A stretch of 64,000 nt of DNA from Actinomucor elegans (lineage: Eukaryota; Mucoromycota; Mucoromycetes; Mucorales; Mucoraceae): NCBI GenBank assembly GCA_026027325.1, contig JAMSLZ010000003.1:3348001-3412000 (forward strand), read 5' to 3'. The notes below the pieces were generated by a model. The model had not been told where the DNA came from. It was given only the letters and a program-made list of their open reading frames with translations, and did no database searches. The position numbers and the translations under genes were made by a program. Positions 1 to 12,405 of this stretch are shown here, in pieces; the stretch's first letter is position 1, and every line of letters starts with the position of its first letter.

Positions 1-434
1 AAGAAGTACATCCTTTTGTCTATGAAGCTTTAATGACACTGGTCATGGTCCATTCGCAAATCAGCAGTGTTACTAAACAATTGGTGCCTCGAGCAATTTC
101 TAAGCTACTGGAAACCATGGCCAGTGATTGTCTGGATAGCTTTAGACAAGTGGAGCGATTTGGCATGGGCGGTATGCTTCAAGCTACTTTGGAGATTGAG
201 TTCATGCACCAAACTTTATCGCAATATGTTACACCAGCTGCATCTGATACCCTACAATCAATTTATCAAACAATTGAACAAGCATATGACCCTCAGCAAC
301 AGCAATCGAGTAATCTGCAGTCCGAGTTGAGTCATGTTAAAGAGTTACTTGTATTTAGTCGAAAGAGTACTGTAGTGCAATTTTTGTGCTTTAAACAAAA
401 CAAGGATCGTAGTAAAAGAGCAGTGGCTAAATAA
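1..434 (+). CDS. sec5: Exocyst subunit Sec5 (EXOC2), C-terminal fragment
   Basis: The frame is open from the window edge (first full codon at 3) to the TAA at 432-434, giving about 143 residues of a C-terminus. The reading EVHPFVYEALMTLV, then VTKQLVPRAISKLLETM and ALEIEF-type text, matches my recollection of the last helical bundle of Sec5. In that family Sec5 is a core exocyst subunit that tethers secretory vesicles to the plasma membrane, which matters for hyphal tip growth. The Sec5 identity is by remembered family pattern, not alignment. The N-terminal Ral-binding and remaining helical regions lie outside the window. The tail after the conserved part is glutamine-rich and basic. Next gene downstream (MAPKK) is on the other strand, convergent. 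Confidence 0.8.
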   Translation, partial: EVHPFVYEALMTLVMVHSQISSVTKQLVPRAISKLLETMASDCLDSFRQVERFGMGGMLQATLEIEFMHQTLSQYVTPAASDTLQSIYQTIEQAYDPQQQQSSNLQSELSHVKELLVFSRKSTVVQFLCFKQNKDRSKRAVAK

Positions 435-1559
435 AATATACAGTGCCTGCAACTCCAAATGATGGTCTTGTTTTAAATATTTACCTGAAATAGAAAGTTT
501 TTGAAATTTCTAGCAAAAAGAGCAAGCTATAGAAAGATATAAACATAGATGGATCAGGAGGAAAGATATATTGAATACCAGAGCAAGGTAGCGAAGTAGC
601 TCTGCGACGCTTGGGAGCTTTAATAATTTCTGCTTTTTTCTGGCGGCCTACTTCCAAGCATGCCCTGTCGGCCAACTGCTCGAGGTTCTATGCGTTAGAA
701 TAGTACTATTGTTTAGTTACATCAGTTAATTTATCTATTTAAAATTTTGAAAGTTCGTTTTCTTGTTTCATAACAGCTTAAGGGCGTAAAATAAAAAATA
801 TAGCCCAGTCTTCCCTGCAAGAAAAAAAAAGTGATCAAAGCCAAGAAACATACTTTTGTAAAAGCAGAAGGCCATTCCCCATGCCTTCCCCACCACGTTC
901 GTATATTGCTACTTCCACTTATGACTTGCGATTATATAAACAAGATAATTTGATATCAATTTAATAGACAAGCTCATATTCCTATATATATACTTCATTA
1001 CAAGGCTTCTTCGACATTTAGATGTGAACATTTCAGTTTATTCAATCATATTGGCTATTCCTGTAGTACTCATTCTTGGTCAATATTTTACTGATTTTGT
1101 TGAAAAATATATTCATTTCTCGAATTAAAGTATGACCATTTCTGAATATTAGTGAAGTAATCTAAATATATATATATATTTGAAAGTTGTCTTCATGATC
1201 TTTATAATGCTCTCTCATACTGTAAAAGCCAAACCAATGATCATTTAACTAAAGTTTGCATTCAAGATACTTTTGGAGCTTTGCCAATTTATCTTCTCAA
1301 AGTGATCATATTTAACAGAGTTAAGCTTAACAGAAATTTCTCTCATGAGCAAATACTGTATATAATGTTTGAAATTAATGTAATTAACGGATTACCAAAT
1401 TGAGACTGTACACAATGAAACCAGCTTTCAAAAGGCTTTTGTGTATGGATGACATCCAGCTACAATCAGGTTTACTACGGTTTTCTCCTAATGATATATC
1501 TCTTTTTATTATTCAGAAGGAGCAAGTAAACGACTGGTTTGGGTAACCGTTATTATATT
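435..1559. other. Gene-free stretch between two convergent genes
   Basis: Low-complexity AT-rich DNA with A-runs and short TA repeats (around 985 and 1166-1180). A 64-codon minus-strand frame at 481-675 has no recognisable homology and no intron signals that extend it. I see no convincing gene here. Confidence 0.5.
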
Positions 1560-3034
1560 TTATTGCCAACCCCATACTTCTTTAACCCATTGGCCAATAT
1601 CCATATGAACATTTTCCCATTTAGAGATGAAAGGATGTTGTAACATACGAGCAGGTGTGGGTCTGTGAGTAGGATCTTTCGTCAAGCTATAATAAAGGAT
1701 GAATACCATGTATGGAAAAGAAAAAGAAGAAGAAAAAAGCTTACCAAACAGCTACAAAATTTTTACATTCATTCGAGATATGAGCACCTTGGATTTCGGG
1801 TACAGGTTGACGCACAATAAAGTCAAGCAATTCAAAAATAGAAAGATGAGGTTGATCTGGTGGAGGTAAAGCAGGTCTATTTTGTGATACTTCAATCAAA
1901 GTCAGACCAAGCGACCAAATATCAGACTGTACAGCGTAAGCATTTCCTTGAATACGTTCGGGCTACATGATGTTAATAGTGTGTTTTATATAAAGTGCAG
2001 TAAACTTACAGCCATATAATACTGAGTGCCTGTAAATGTCTGTGCAATAGAGTTGATCAATTCACCAGAAACTCCAAAATCACAGAGCTTAATCTCGCCT
2101 TTTCGTGTTACCACTATATTGGATGGCTTGATATCTATTAATACATTTTAGAGTGACATAAACAGCAATGGTATGATTTTTACCTCTATGGATCACCCTT
2201 TTTGAATGCAAGTAAACCAAACCTTTACAGACCTAATGAATTGATTTAATACGAGCACTTCGTGACTGATAATTACTTACAGATTCTGCAATACGCTCAA
2301 GCACTGGTTCTCCAATCACACCGCCCAAATCTCTTGCTCTTTTATAGATATCTTCCAAACTTCCAGCTTCACAATATTCCATACACAAAGAAACTGTTGT
2401 ATCCCCGTCATCCAAAAACGCACCATAAAACGAAACAATGTATGGTGAATCACACGTCTTTAAAAACGCGAGTTCACGCAATATTTGGCGTTGAACAGCT
2501 GGGTCAGGCTCTGTAGAAATAGACTAAAAATACGAGTTTATATAGGAACTTACAAGACGCTCATATTACCTTCTTAGCCATGACGAGTTGAGTAGGTGTA
2601 TGCAAGACTTTACGTACGGTACCAGCCGCACCTTCACCCAATCTCGATATCGTTTCAAGGTCTTCTGGTGTGATATCCATAAAATGATGCGTAGTTGTGC
2701 TTGAATCAAATCCTTGACTTGTAGGTGGAAGAGGAGGTTCACGTAATACTGGCATATCTTGGTTCTTGAGGTCATTCGACTGCAAATAAGAAGCTGCTAA
2801 TGAAGTCTCTTCTTCCATAGGCTTGCTGGCTGTATTGTAATTTTCTGCTCCATTTACAATATTGCCAATTTGCTCTCGGAAACGAGTTGTGTTAGATTGA
2901 CCGAGATAGGAAGATGACGAGTTTGGTGAAGGATCTGAAGAAGCAGGTTGCAACTGCTCGACGGTCAAACGAAGTCCTGGCCTACGCTTACCAGCTTTGG
3001 GTTGACCTAACGTCAATTCAGGTGTAAGAGACAT
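1560..3034 (-). CDS. mkk1: MAP kinase kinase, Mkk1/Mkk2 (cell-wall-integrity) type
   Basis: Six exons (3034-2570, 2523-2281, 2232-2184, 2134-2010, 1962-1745, 1686-1560) give 408 residues. A disordered basic N-terminus ([12 protein letters not shown]) precedes the kinase domain. Visible kinase landmarks: [10 protein letters not shown] glycine loop, catalytic lysine in MAKK (about residue 154), HRDIKPSN catalytic loop, CDFGVSGEL, and activation-loop SIAQT with the MAPKK S-x-x-x-T phosphosites, then APERIQG. The phrase [10 protein letters not shown] and [12 protein letters not shown] fit the fungal Mkk1/2 branch (upstream of Slt2/Mpk1) better than Ste7 or Pbs2. Expected role: dual-specificity kinase activating the wall-stress MAPK. 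The start is the first ATG of a conserved N-terminus. Branch assignment is inference from remembered sequences. Confidence 0.88.
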
Positions 3035-4478
3035 GTTTTTATGTGTAAAAGCGAAAGAGAAAAGAACATGGAACTAGTCACGGCTTGAAATATACGCTTA
3101 CGACTGCCCCAAAGGGTTGAAGGGCCGACTCGTTTTACGTAATAATAGCAATTGACTATCAAATAACCATACTTTGAGTAGAGTCCTTTTCATAAAGCGC
3201 TATCTATGACTATACTCGTTGCTGCGGATCCTGTTACTTATTGAGCTGTTTGCCAAAAAGCGTTTCGATTTTGGTTCTAAAATGCATCCAGTTAAAAATG
3301 ATCATCATTCAACAATGGATGAGACATTAAAAACGTGTCTATTCAAAATGTAGGTAGTGTAATCAAGCAGCGACCAACACTTACTGTACAACCATCAAGG
3401 CAAATGGTTACACTATAATTTCAATGGTTCTCGCATTATATTAGTGAAACAAAAAAGATTCGCGGTCAGTTTTAGGCAATATTGTATCTTGATAAAATAT
3501 AGTTATGCGCACAAAGGATAGCAGCAACTGTATGAGTAAGTAGCTTGAACCATCCATTAATTCAAGCAGAAACGAGAAGTTGATTTTCACTAAAACACCC
3601 ATCTTTTAATTCATTGGGTGCGGCGATTGAACTGCTTATGCCACCACCGCCTTCTGGATCAATAAATCGTATAGATATTGACAATAAATGAAGGTATCCC
3701 CGATATTTTCCAGCAAAAACTAATATACCAGGTTATGCTCTTTTCAGTTAGCTAACTTTTGTATTAGTTTGAGGCTACTGGAGGATTTAGAGTCTGGTAA
3801 AGTTTCATAACGGAGATTGAATATATATATATATATACATATATCATATTCTATGTTACTAAATGATTGCTTTCATGACTAAATCAACAACAGGCCATAG
3901 TATATGTATTGTTTTCACAAAAAAAGCATAAAAAAAGATCTATTATTTTCAATAACCCAATTTGTATAATAATAAACCAAGATAGACAGGCGTTAGACCT
4001 TGCTACATCGATACTCGGCGACTGAAATGCTGCACAGACATACTAATAGATCAAATGAGAACAAATCAGCAAGAAATAAAGATCGACCAATAATTCTCGA
4101 GAAGCATATAAAACAAATCGTGCTCTTTGCAATAAACCGACTTTCATATCAATACAACAACGTAGTTATAGGTTAGAACGCGGCAAATGCCTACATGACA
4201 AGGAGTTTTAATACTTCTTAGCAGCTTGTACCTGAATAATACTCCCCTTTCCTTATTATAGCGCAATGAAAACGAGATATGCTCCTTTTTCAAACTCCAA
4301 AGACCTAGTGTCACACATTGAGTCTACCTAAAATAGAGGTATTTCACAAGTTAATCAATTAAGCGCTTATTTATTTCACTTTACATACACTTTTCCTCTT
4401 TTTTTTTTCCATTCACTATCCTCCTTTCCTTTATCAAAACCCCTTCCTTTCCTTTAAAATACACATAAATATCGTGCC
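3035..4478. promoter_or_regulatory. Shared divergent promoter region, no gene seen
   Basis: This 1.4-kb stretch separates the starts of the MAPKK (minus) and the Sel1 protein (plus). It contains a TA repeat (3821-3842), A-runs and, just before the Sel1 start, pyrimidine-rich DNA (4388-4460) typical of fungal core promoters. No long frame or RNA gene was found. Confidence 0.4.
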
Positions 4479-5680
4479 ATGTTCAAGAAACTATCTTTGC
4501 ACCTTCATAAACCTCAATCGTAAGCTTTGTTTTATTCTGTTTGAATCAAACTAAATTCTCATTCTATAGCATCGATACTAGACATGGTCATAATGTAACT
4601 TATATTCTCAAAACCAATAAAAACAGCTTTAAATTAATCGTTCATTTCTTCATCAGGAACCTATAAACCGAGATTCCCTCATTGATCCCAATGTTTCCAA
4701 GTCTTATGTGGACATGAGTACTGGTTATACCCAAGATACCTATATCGGTAAAGCAGTTGTTACATACTATAGAGACAGTACCTAATGTCTATATAGAACC
4801 CAAAGTGGCAGATACCTACTACCCTAATTATCACCAACAACAAAGCAGTAACTATGATCTGTCCAACTATTACCAACAAAACAATAATAGCGATGACTTG
4901 AAACTTCCTCCCCTCACCATCGATAGCACCACCTCTGTTAACAGAACTTCAGCAGTCTACCCTTCACCTGCTTCCATCCCGTCCCCTATTACACCTAATA
5001 TGGCCAGCCAACGCAATAAAGTTGATGAAACAGAAGCCTTGGTTCATGAAGGTATCTCCTACCATGAAAAAGGTCAACTTGAAAAGGCAACACAACTGTT
5101 CCGTATTGGCGCTGAGAAAGGTAACCCCATTGGTATGTTTCTTTATGGTGTTTCCTTAAGACACGGATGGGTAAAAAAAAAAAAAAAATCTTAATAAAGT
5201 TGACTTTACAAGGACTAACCAAAAGGTATAGGGTTGCAAGAAAAATGAACATGCTGCTTTTCAATACCTTCAAAAAGCTGCAGAACACGCAGTAGAAGAT
5301 CTAGCCAATATTACTACGACCGTTAATACCTCTGCTTCCAAAGGTGAATTGATCATGGCTATTTATGAACTGGGTGTTTCATTTAGACATGGCTGGGGTG
5401 TAAGTTATATTTTATGATTTAAATAACCTCTTGACTAAATTCATACTTGTAGTGCAAAAAAAACAAAGAGTCTGCAGTTCAGTTTTTTAAGATTGCAGCT
5501 GATTTAGGCGATCCAGACGCTCAAAATGACCTTGGTCACTGTTATTATCATGGTCAAGGTGTCAAAAAAGACTTATACTTGGCCGCAAAGTACTACCGTA
5601 AAGCTGATAAACAAGGTCAAGGTATCATGGGTAATTCTTGGATTTGGAAGCCTAAATATGATTCACCGCCTCATAAATAA
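4479..5680 (+). CDS. Sel1-repeat (TPR-like) protein
   Basis: Six exons (4479-4519, 4570-4594, 4657-4747, 4773-5170, 5232-5399, 5453-5680) give 316 residues. The first ~120 residues are disordered and rich in Asn, Gln, Ser and Pro. Then come alpha-solenoid Sel1-like repeats: LVHEGISYHEKGQLEKATQL, GMFLYGVSLRHGWG, AIYELGVSFRHGWG and AQNDLGHCYYHGQGV. Such repeats are protein-binding scaffolds; in fungi some (Chs4/Skt5, Dsf2) regulate chitin synthesis or mating, but this protein lacks features that pick one. Without splicing, exon 1 would run into a stop at once (TCG TAA at 4518-4523), so the first intron is required. The C-terminus is short and lacks a CAAX box, unlike Chs4. Function beyond scaffold is unknown. 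Confidence 0.8.
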
Positions 5681-6171
5681 AAAAAAAGAATGATAATAAT
5701 AGACTAGAATTTCATTGAAGTATAGCGTGCTTCTACATCTATTCAGTAGTAAAATACATGTGTAGGCTCGTGAAAAGAGCCAGAAAGGTAGGGATGTGCT
5801 TAACAATTCCTACCTGGATGTTAGAACTTGATAAATAACTGGTGCAATCCTTAATATTGCATGTGCATTATCAAATGTGTAATCAAATCCTATACAGACT
5901 CTAACAACATACTTTATATCTATTGCTCACGTTTTTAAGATCGTATTACAGAAAATCATAATAACATAACAGTTATGAACTTTTATTTATGACTGGACAC
6001 TGTCTAATTATAGTTGCAGGCAAAAATCAGAGGTTTTAGGGAGAGTTAAGTCCTTGGGATGACCATTTAAGTTTCCTAAATATTTAGAACATACAGTCAA
6101 GTCTATAGAATTTGGCGTTTTTTCAAAAATAAATGTCGCTTTGGTTAAAAACAATAGCTAATTGATAAACT

Positions 6172-6640
6172 TGCTTGAGCGTTAAGCGCCTTGAAAAAAT
6201 TGCTGGAGAGTCCTTAGTTAAAAAGCAATTGAAACCTAGTAAGCTGAAGCCACTAGTGAAGCTATACAACAATTACAGCGACTTCACCAGAAAAACATTT
6301 ATGTACCGTATGCTCAATCCTCAAGAGTGTGAACTACTGGCCAAGGTTGCAAGAGATTTAGATATTAATTACCGCACTGCGTTAAGACGGCAGAATTATT
6401 ACGCTGGGACAGAAGAGGTTGTATATAGAAAGTCTGAATAAAGCAGTGATCCAAAAAGCTCATTTATAACCAAGCATAACGAGTATATAAAAGAATTACT
6501 TGATAATGACCCCCAATTATATGCAGACTACATAATAAATAGTTTGACTGAGCGATTTGAAGACTTTACTGTACCAAAATTGCAACTTAATAGCCATTTA
6601 CGAAATACAATGCTCACCACTGTGAAAAACTGATGTTTGA
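6172..6640 (+). pseudogene. Relic of a Tc1/mariner-type transposase (N-terminal half)
   Basis: The open piece 6175-6441 has no ATG and encodes a helix-turn-helix text, LAKVARDLDINYRTALRR. After an in-frame stop, 6466-6640 reads HNEYIKELLDNDPQLYADY and LQLNSHLRNTMLTTVK. Those two segments line up in order with the intact transposase at 59869-61329 (HTDFLCQYYD.. and GLHKHLVQHASLTLKK). Stops and a missing catalytic domain show it is dead. Confidence 0.6.
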
Positions 6641-6684
6641 ATCTGAAGTCAGAAATTCAGTGGAAAACCTGAAAGCTTAAAGAC

Positions 6685-6790
6685 AGAAGATACTGAAAAA
6701 TGAGCCAGAGTATTGCTGGCGAACTCAATGTAAACAATAGTCGAGTTTGTTACGCAAATCAATACTATGCTATTGTTTTGATTGCGCATA
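6685..6790 (+). pseudogene. Second transposase helix-turn-helix relic
   Basis: About 6702-6775 can be read as SQSIAGELNVNNSRVCYANQ, resembling the helix-turn-helix of the preceding relic (ARDLDINYRTALRR). It is too short and broken to be more than a fossil; could be a duplicated piece of the same element. Confidence 0.35.
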
Positions 6791-6974
6791 AACTAATCAA
6801 GCAATATCTTTTATGATTGCTTTATTATTGGAAAAGCTTTATATGTATAGAAACAACAATCTTAGAGCATCTTCAGTAGAGCTACTAAATTTATTACTAG
6901 CGGTTTTGAAGAACATCAACAAGACTATATTGACTGGCTTCATTTGTTCTTGTCAAGTCCTTGGTACCACCAAA

Positions 6975-7165
6975 TTGGCTTCATTTTCTTTTTCTTTTGA
7001 GTAAAGTCCAGAGCTGCTCGATTGAGTTTAGCTCAGGAGAATACGGAGGAAGATAAATGCTTCTATATCCCCTTCGCTTTATCATTCCATCACTATCGTC
7101 TTCAGGTGTATTTTCCATAATAATATAAACTCATGGCATTTATTTTTGAGAAAACTCCAAATTCC
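6975..7165 (-). pseudogene. Relic of transposase catalytic end (opposite strand)
   Basis: On the minus strand this reads FIIMENTPEDDSDGMI, then RRGYRSIYLPPYSPELNS and IEQLWTLLK. This is the D...YLPPYSPxLNPIE block of Tc1/mariner-IS630 transposases, as in the intact copy (GYKAVYLPPYSPFLNPIELF). Here the aspartate of LDNA has become ME, so a catalytic residue is gone. It sits head-to-head with the plus-strand relics, suggesting nested or inverted insertions. Confidence 0.6.
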
Positions 7166-7794
7166 ATAGGTTTGGCTGTGCAAAAAACCCTTTTAAAAGC
7201 ATATTCTATGTAATTATATCATTCATTGTAAATTTAGGTACACGTATAAATATTTTGGTAGTTTTTTTTCAATAGAAAAAGTGATCTTAATAGCGCAAAG
7301 ACAAAAAAAAATCAATAAATCGTACTGTTCCGCAATAGTTGATAATAAACATAACATAATATATACATCAACGGATGTGCAACAAAATTTTGAATAAGTA
7401 TTAGAGAAAAAACCTCGACGCTGAAATCTGTCTCTCAGGGTTTCTAATACCGATAAATTCGGTCGCCAATCAAACACCAGAACCTCTCGCCTCAAAGACA
7501 GCGCAGCGTGCTATCCCAGGTAAGCTGAAGCTCATTTCCTTGGGCTTATCTCGACTGTTATTGCCGCAAATTATATCCCTAACTGCCAAAGCGCCAATTA
7601 ACCTTTTTTTCTTCGTCTCGTTTCTCTTTTTTTTAATTACACATTAGACGCCCTTTTGTTGATTCATCAAGAACAAATTGGCTCAATCAATACCAACTTG
7701 AAAAGAGAATACACGTAAATAAACAACTAGAGCAGTTCAGTTCTGCAATCAGCTCTTAGCAATACTCAACAAAACACTATATAATACCACCATA

Positions 7795-10700
7795 ATGGCT
7801 TCAGCTAAAGTCATGGCCAAGCTTCAAGCAGATCAAAACTCAATTACACAAATGGCTGAACTTCATTCTAAACAAGGCTCCAATGTATCTCATTCTAAAA
7901 AAGCAGGTCTAGCGGCACAACGTTGGCATCAGTCTTCATTAACATCACAAGCTTCGCACAAGGTAAATCTTGTAAATGCTTGACATGTACTATCTCTAAT
8001 ACTTGTATCTATTAAAGTCTGCGCCGTCAAGAGACGAGAATGGTACGGTAAACCGGAATACCTATGAGTTACGTTTCTCATTACTTTCTTGATAGAATTA
8101 TTAAAAAAACATCAGAAGGATCCACCTTCATTATGTCTTCATTTATATCCAACGTATTTCAAATTTGAACATGAGGTATAGCGCGTTTGTAAGCTTATAA
8201 ATATCAACCACTGACTTTTGAACTTTAGGATGGTTTCTTTTCATACAAGAGTCAATTCAAAGTATTATCTACCTAGTTACTTGCATATACAAGATCTAAA
8301 AAGTTTATCTAGGACTTTCTGACGTGTATTCAAGACAAACGATTACCTGGAGATCTAATCGACGTGTTTAATGAAGCTTCTTGTCGATATTACGATGGTA
8401 ATTTTTTTATCGATAAGGTATACAGTATTCTCAACTATCTATCTAGGCTGTCTTATTGTTGAAATCCATGATCATCGAGCACCTGAATCAGAGACAACTA
8501 AGAAAAGAATAATAATGAAACCTACAGCAGAAAGTATATGGACTGATATTACATTACTGAGTGAAGAATGGGGGTTCCCTTGGACAGAAGATATAGCGCT
8601 TCAAGTAGAAGCTCAAATTCTGGTAAATCAAGGATGATCTATGGATGTACTTTTGTTAATTTTTTATTTTAGATTGCTACTGAAGAGCCACTTTGCTTGG
8701 ATCCTTCATTTCAAGTATCGCGTATCAGCAATGCACTACAGTTTACAACTGGGCATCGAAAGATAAAAAGAAAGATGAAATACAACTCAGTTGAACGCGA
8801 ACAAAAATTAGCTAAAAAGGCAGAAAATAACAAGCTCATGACATTGATGGATGCTGTAAGTAGATAGGCGTTTATATATATACATATATATAAAAACTAA
8901 TGCTAATGATCAATTCCAGCGAGCCAAGCGTGCATTTCCTTTCGAGCCTAGCTTTGGAAAGATATCATTTGTGCAAGATTGGAGAACTAAAAAGAGCAAA
9001 CAAGGCAATGAACCTTTACCAGCTATTGATATCAAGAAAGGTAAAGGCAGAAAGGGCTTTTCAGAGCCACCTACTTTGCCTGATGGAAGAAAGTGTTCGA
9101 GAACAGTCCGATTTGAAAGAACAGAAGGTGATAAAAAGGTGTTTACAATTGTCAACATCTATGTATATAACGGAGAGTATGATGGTGTGTTTCGATGGGG
9201 AACAGTGTATGATACAAGCGTAAATGGAGGCAATATTGACTTTAAGATTGGCCCTGAATATTTGATGGAAACCTATCTAGTTCATCTCAAGTCCACCTAT
9301 GGCCAATTCAATACAATCGTATGTGATAATTCAAACGCTAATCTGATTGTACCTCCTTCACCCTCTACTGCGCGTCTACCTTTGCAACAACAGCAGCAAA
9401 CTGTGCAACAGCAAGCTACCAATTTCCAATTGCAACAATTGCATGCTCAACAAAATCGGGCTATGCAAGCCAAGGCTGCTATGCTTCCTCCTCACCAAAG
9501 AGCTTTGCTTGCTCAAGCTCAGGCTCAGGTACAAGCTCAACAACAACAGCAACAGCAAAATGCTCTTAGCCAAGCTCAGGTTCAAGCTCAAGCTCAAGCT
9601 CAGGCCCAAGCCCAAGCCCAAGCCCAAGCCCAAGCCCAGGCCCAGGCCCAAGCTCAAGCACTTGCACAAGCTCAAGCTCAAGCACAGGCACAAGCACAAG
9701 CTAAAGCTCAAGCTCAAGCTCAAGCACAAGCACAAGCTCAAGCTCAAGCACAGGCACAAGCCCAAGCGCAGGCACAGGCACAGGCTCAAGCGCTTGCACA
9801 AAATCAATCCCAAGCGCATATGCAACAATCAAGAGCCTCTACTCCTTCACAATCACACTTAAGTACACCTACTATATCTCATTCTACACCATTGCAGCAG
9901 CCAGCCTCTTTACCGCGTCAAAATCTGGCGCTACCAGGAAATGGTATGAAACAAACACCACCTCCACAGCAAACACAGCAACAAACACCTACTCAAGCAC
10001 AAGCACAACTCTCTGCCCAACACATGGCTGCACTTCAACAACAGCAGCAAATGCAGTCCATGGGATTAGCTCAAAGATCATCGCAGAGCTCTGTTCCTAC
10101 ACCTCAAATATCCAACAATATGTTACCTAATAACAGTAACACTGTGAATACACCTGTTCAACAAAATGCCGCATTACAGCAGCAAGCTGCACTAGCACAA
10201 GCTCTTGGAGCTGGTGTAGTGAACGGCCAACTCATGTCATCCCAAGCTTCTTTACAACGTATTCAGCAATTAGTTGCTACAGGTGCTATACAACCCGCTG
10301 CTGCTCAACAACTACTTACTCAATTAGCCAATGCCAGACAACAGCAAGTATTACAACAACAACAACAACAAGCTGCTGCTGCTGCTGCTGCCCAATTACA
10401 GCAGCAACAACAACAGCAATCTCCAGTACAGCAAAGAATGGCTGCTGCTAATAATAATGCACCAAACAATACAATACCCCAACAATCTCAAGCTAGTATT
10501 GCTGCATCTCAATTGTTAGCTGCCATGAGCCCTCAACATCAACAGCAAATGGGTCTATTAATGCAACGACGCAACCAACTAGCAGCTTTAGCATCACAAG
10601 GAAGTATATCTTCAGAAGAATTGCAAAGCCAAGTACGCCAACTACAACAAATGCAACAAGGCATTCTACATCAACATCAGCAGCAACAGCAAATGAATCA

Positions 10701-11442
10701 ACAGCAACAACTGAATCAACAACAATTGAATCAACAGCAACTGAATCAACAACAGCTGAATCAGCAACAGCTAAACCAACAACAATTGAACCAACAGCAA
10801 CTGAGTCAACAACAAGCTCTTCAAGCCCAAGCGCGAGCTGCTGCTGCTGCTGCTGCGGTCGCTGCTCAACAACAGCAGCGTACACCTCAACTAGCTACTG
10901 GGCTTCAACAATTACCAAATAATGCCAATAATACTGCGGCCAATACAAATCCACAACCTCAAGTATCGCCAGCGAATCAACAGCTAAATGCACAGCAACA
11001 AGCACAACTCATTCAACAGCTCATGATTCAAAGAAACTTGAACGCAATACATGGTAGAGGTCGAGGGCAGGTACCTCTCACTCCACAGCAATTGCAGGCA
11101 TTACAAGCGATGCGTCAGCAGCAGCAGCAGACTGGCATGATGCAAGGCAACAACTTGCAAATGAATCGGGCCATGATGGCAGCTGCGGCTGCGGCTGGGT
11201 TAAACCAAAATCGTATGCAAACTTCTGGTGCTCCATTATCTACCTCAACTCCTCCTACCAATAACTTGATGAATCAGCAAAACCTGCAACAATTTCAAAT
11301 GAATTTACAGTTTCAACAGCAACAAGCTGCTGCTGCTGCTGCTGCACAACAAAGAAATAACATATTAAACTTTCAACAGCAAGGCAATAATAATGCACCA
11401 AATAGTAATAATAACAATGCAAATAATAATGGCAATACTTAG
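7795..11442 (+). CDS. spt20: SAGA complex subunit Spt20
   Basis: Eight exons (7795-7962, 8018-8042, 8096-8175, 8229-8261, 8313-8397, 8447-8622, 8673-8855, 8920-11442) give 1,090 residues. The Spt20 domain spans roughly residues 65-190: [60 protein letters not shown] conserved block [14 protein letters not shown] to [13 protein letters not shown] follows, to about residue 375. The rest is low complexity: Gln-Ala tract, polyQ, polyA and Asn-rich text with no domain. Spt20 scaffolds the SAGA histone acetyltransferase coactivator in the nucleus. The three tiny exons were set by reading-frame need and domain continuity; for example the 51-bp intron 8262-8312 removes two stops. Polyadenylation-like AATAAA at 11464. 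Confidence 0.92.
9500..9835 (+). repeat. Gln-Ala coding hexanucleotide repeat in SPT20
   Basis: About 55 near-perfect (Ala-Gln) dipeptides, interrupted by a few Leu, Lys or Val. The 9600-9650 core is a clean GCCCAA array; flanks use GCT/GCA and CAA/CAG mixed. The other frames stay open too (KPKPKP and HKHK forward, LSLCL antisense), which creates spurious ORFs. Confidence 0.9.
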
Positions 11443-12004
11443 CAAATATTTGTATGTATAGCATAATAAAACTTGCAATAAGTATTCCGTTTCTGATTTG
11501 AATTTTTTTCTTTTTGCATGTTTGTATATAAGCATTCGACGACAAGAAGAAAAAGAATGTGGGGGGGTTGAGTACGAATAGTATAGAATTGATGTTTGAC
11601 TTGTATGGAAAACAAAACAAACTCATGTTTAGTATTCTTCTAATAAATTTAACAACTTGTACTGAGCGAAGGTTACTACCATTTAATCAGAAGTAACGCT
11701 AATAAGTGGAGGTTAGTTGGGAGACCTTTGAATCTAGTTTGTATATCAATTTATAAAGTATATTCACTATATTTTAGCAAAACAAAACAAAAAGTTTTGA
11801 TCGATTCAGCAGGATGCGACACTTGATTGGAATTAATCGTAGAAAGATCTATTAATCATTCAATCTAGTGAAATTTCATGTATTTACTGCCATTCATCAG
11901 TATATAGTATTCTCGGTAAACTTTCAGTCAAGTAACGTTTTTAATTAGTAGAGGGAATACTTTCTTTGAATATGTTATAGCAATTAAATACGTCATTGAA
12001 CCTG

Positions 12005-12062
12005 GATCGATCGAATGATTAATATTTCTCTCAACTGATCCCGGTTAAATATCGAATACGGT
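12005..12062 (+). repeat. Dispersed repeat copy 1
   Basis: Reads ATTTCTCTCAACTGATCCCG then GTTAAATATCGAAT; matches the family core TCTTGACCGATCYCGGTCAA / ATGTCGCAT. Confidence 0.5.
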
Positions 12063-12339
12063 AAAGAACACGTCCAAAAGGTGTTACTAACACGACTAGA
12101 GCTTTTATTTCAACTTATTACAGCGTCTTACATTAATCATCGAGAATAGATTATATGCATGACATGTAATCTAAACCACAATCTATAAACTATTGTCGAT
12201 CCAAGCTTAATACCGAATTTGATGTAAATTCAAAATGAACTACTGCATTTCGTGAAATCATTATTTAACTGAATTACATGGAGTACATGGCAGTTATTGA
12301 CAGAGTATATACATATACTCAGTAAACCTGTCCTAATTG

Positions 12340-12405
12340 TCAATAAATTTCTATACAGATCCTGGTCAAATGTCTCACTGATTAGCGTCTCATGTTGCTG
12401 TGTAT
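12340..12405 (+). repeat. Dispersed repeat copy 2
   Basis: Reads TTTCTATACAGATCCTGGTC, then AAATGTCTCACTGATTAGCG; same core order as the other copies. Confidence 0.5.

Noticed and set aside
481..675. 64-codon minus-strand frame with Arg-rich text
   Set aside because: No recognisable family, no splice signals joining it to more coding sequence, in an AT-rich spacer.
9347..9862. Long Lys/Pro/His frame (+) and Leu/Cys frame (-) over the SPT20 repeat
   Set aside because: Both are out-of-frame readings of the Gln-Ala repeat; the hexanucleotide array contains no stop in any frame.
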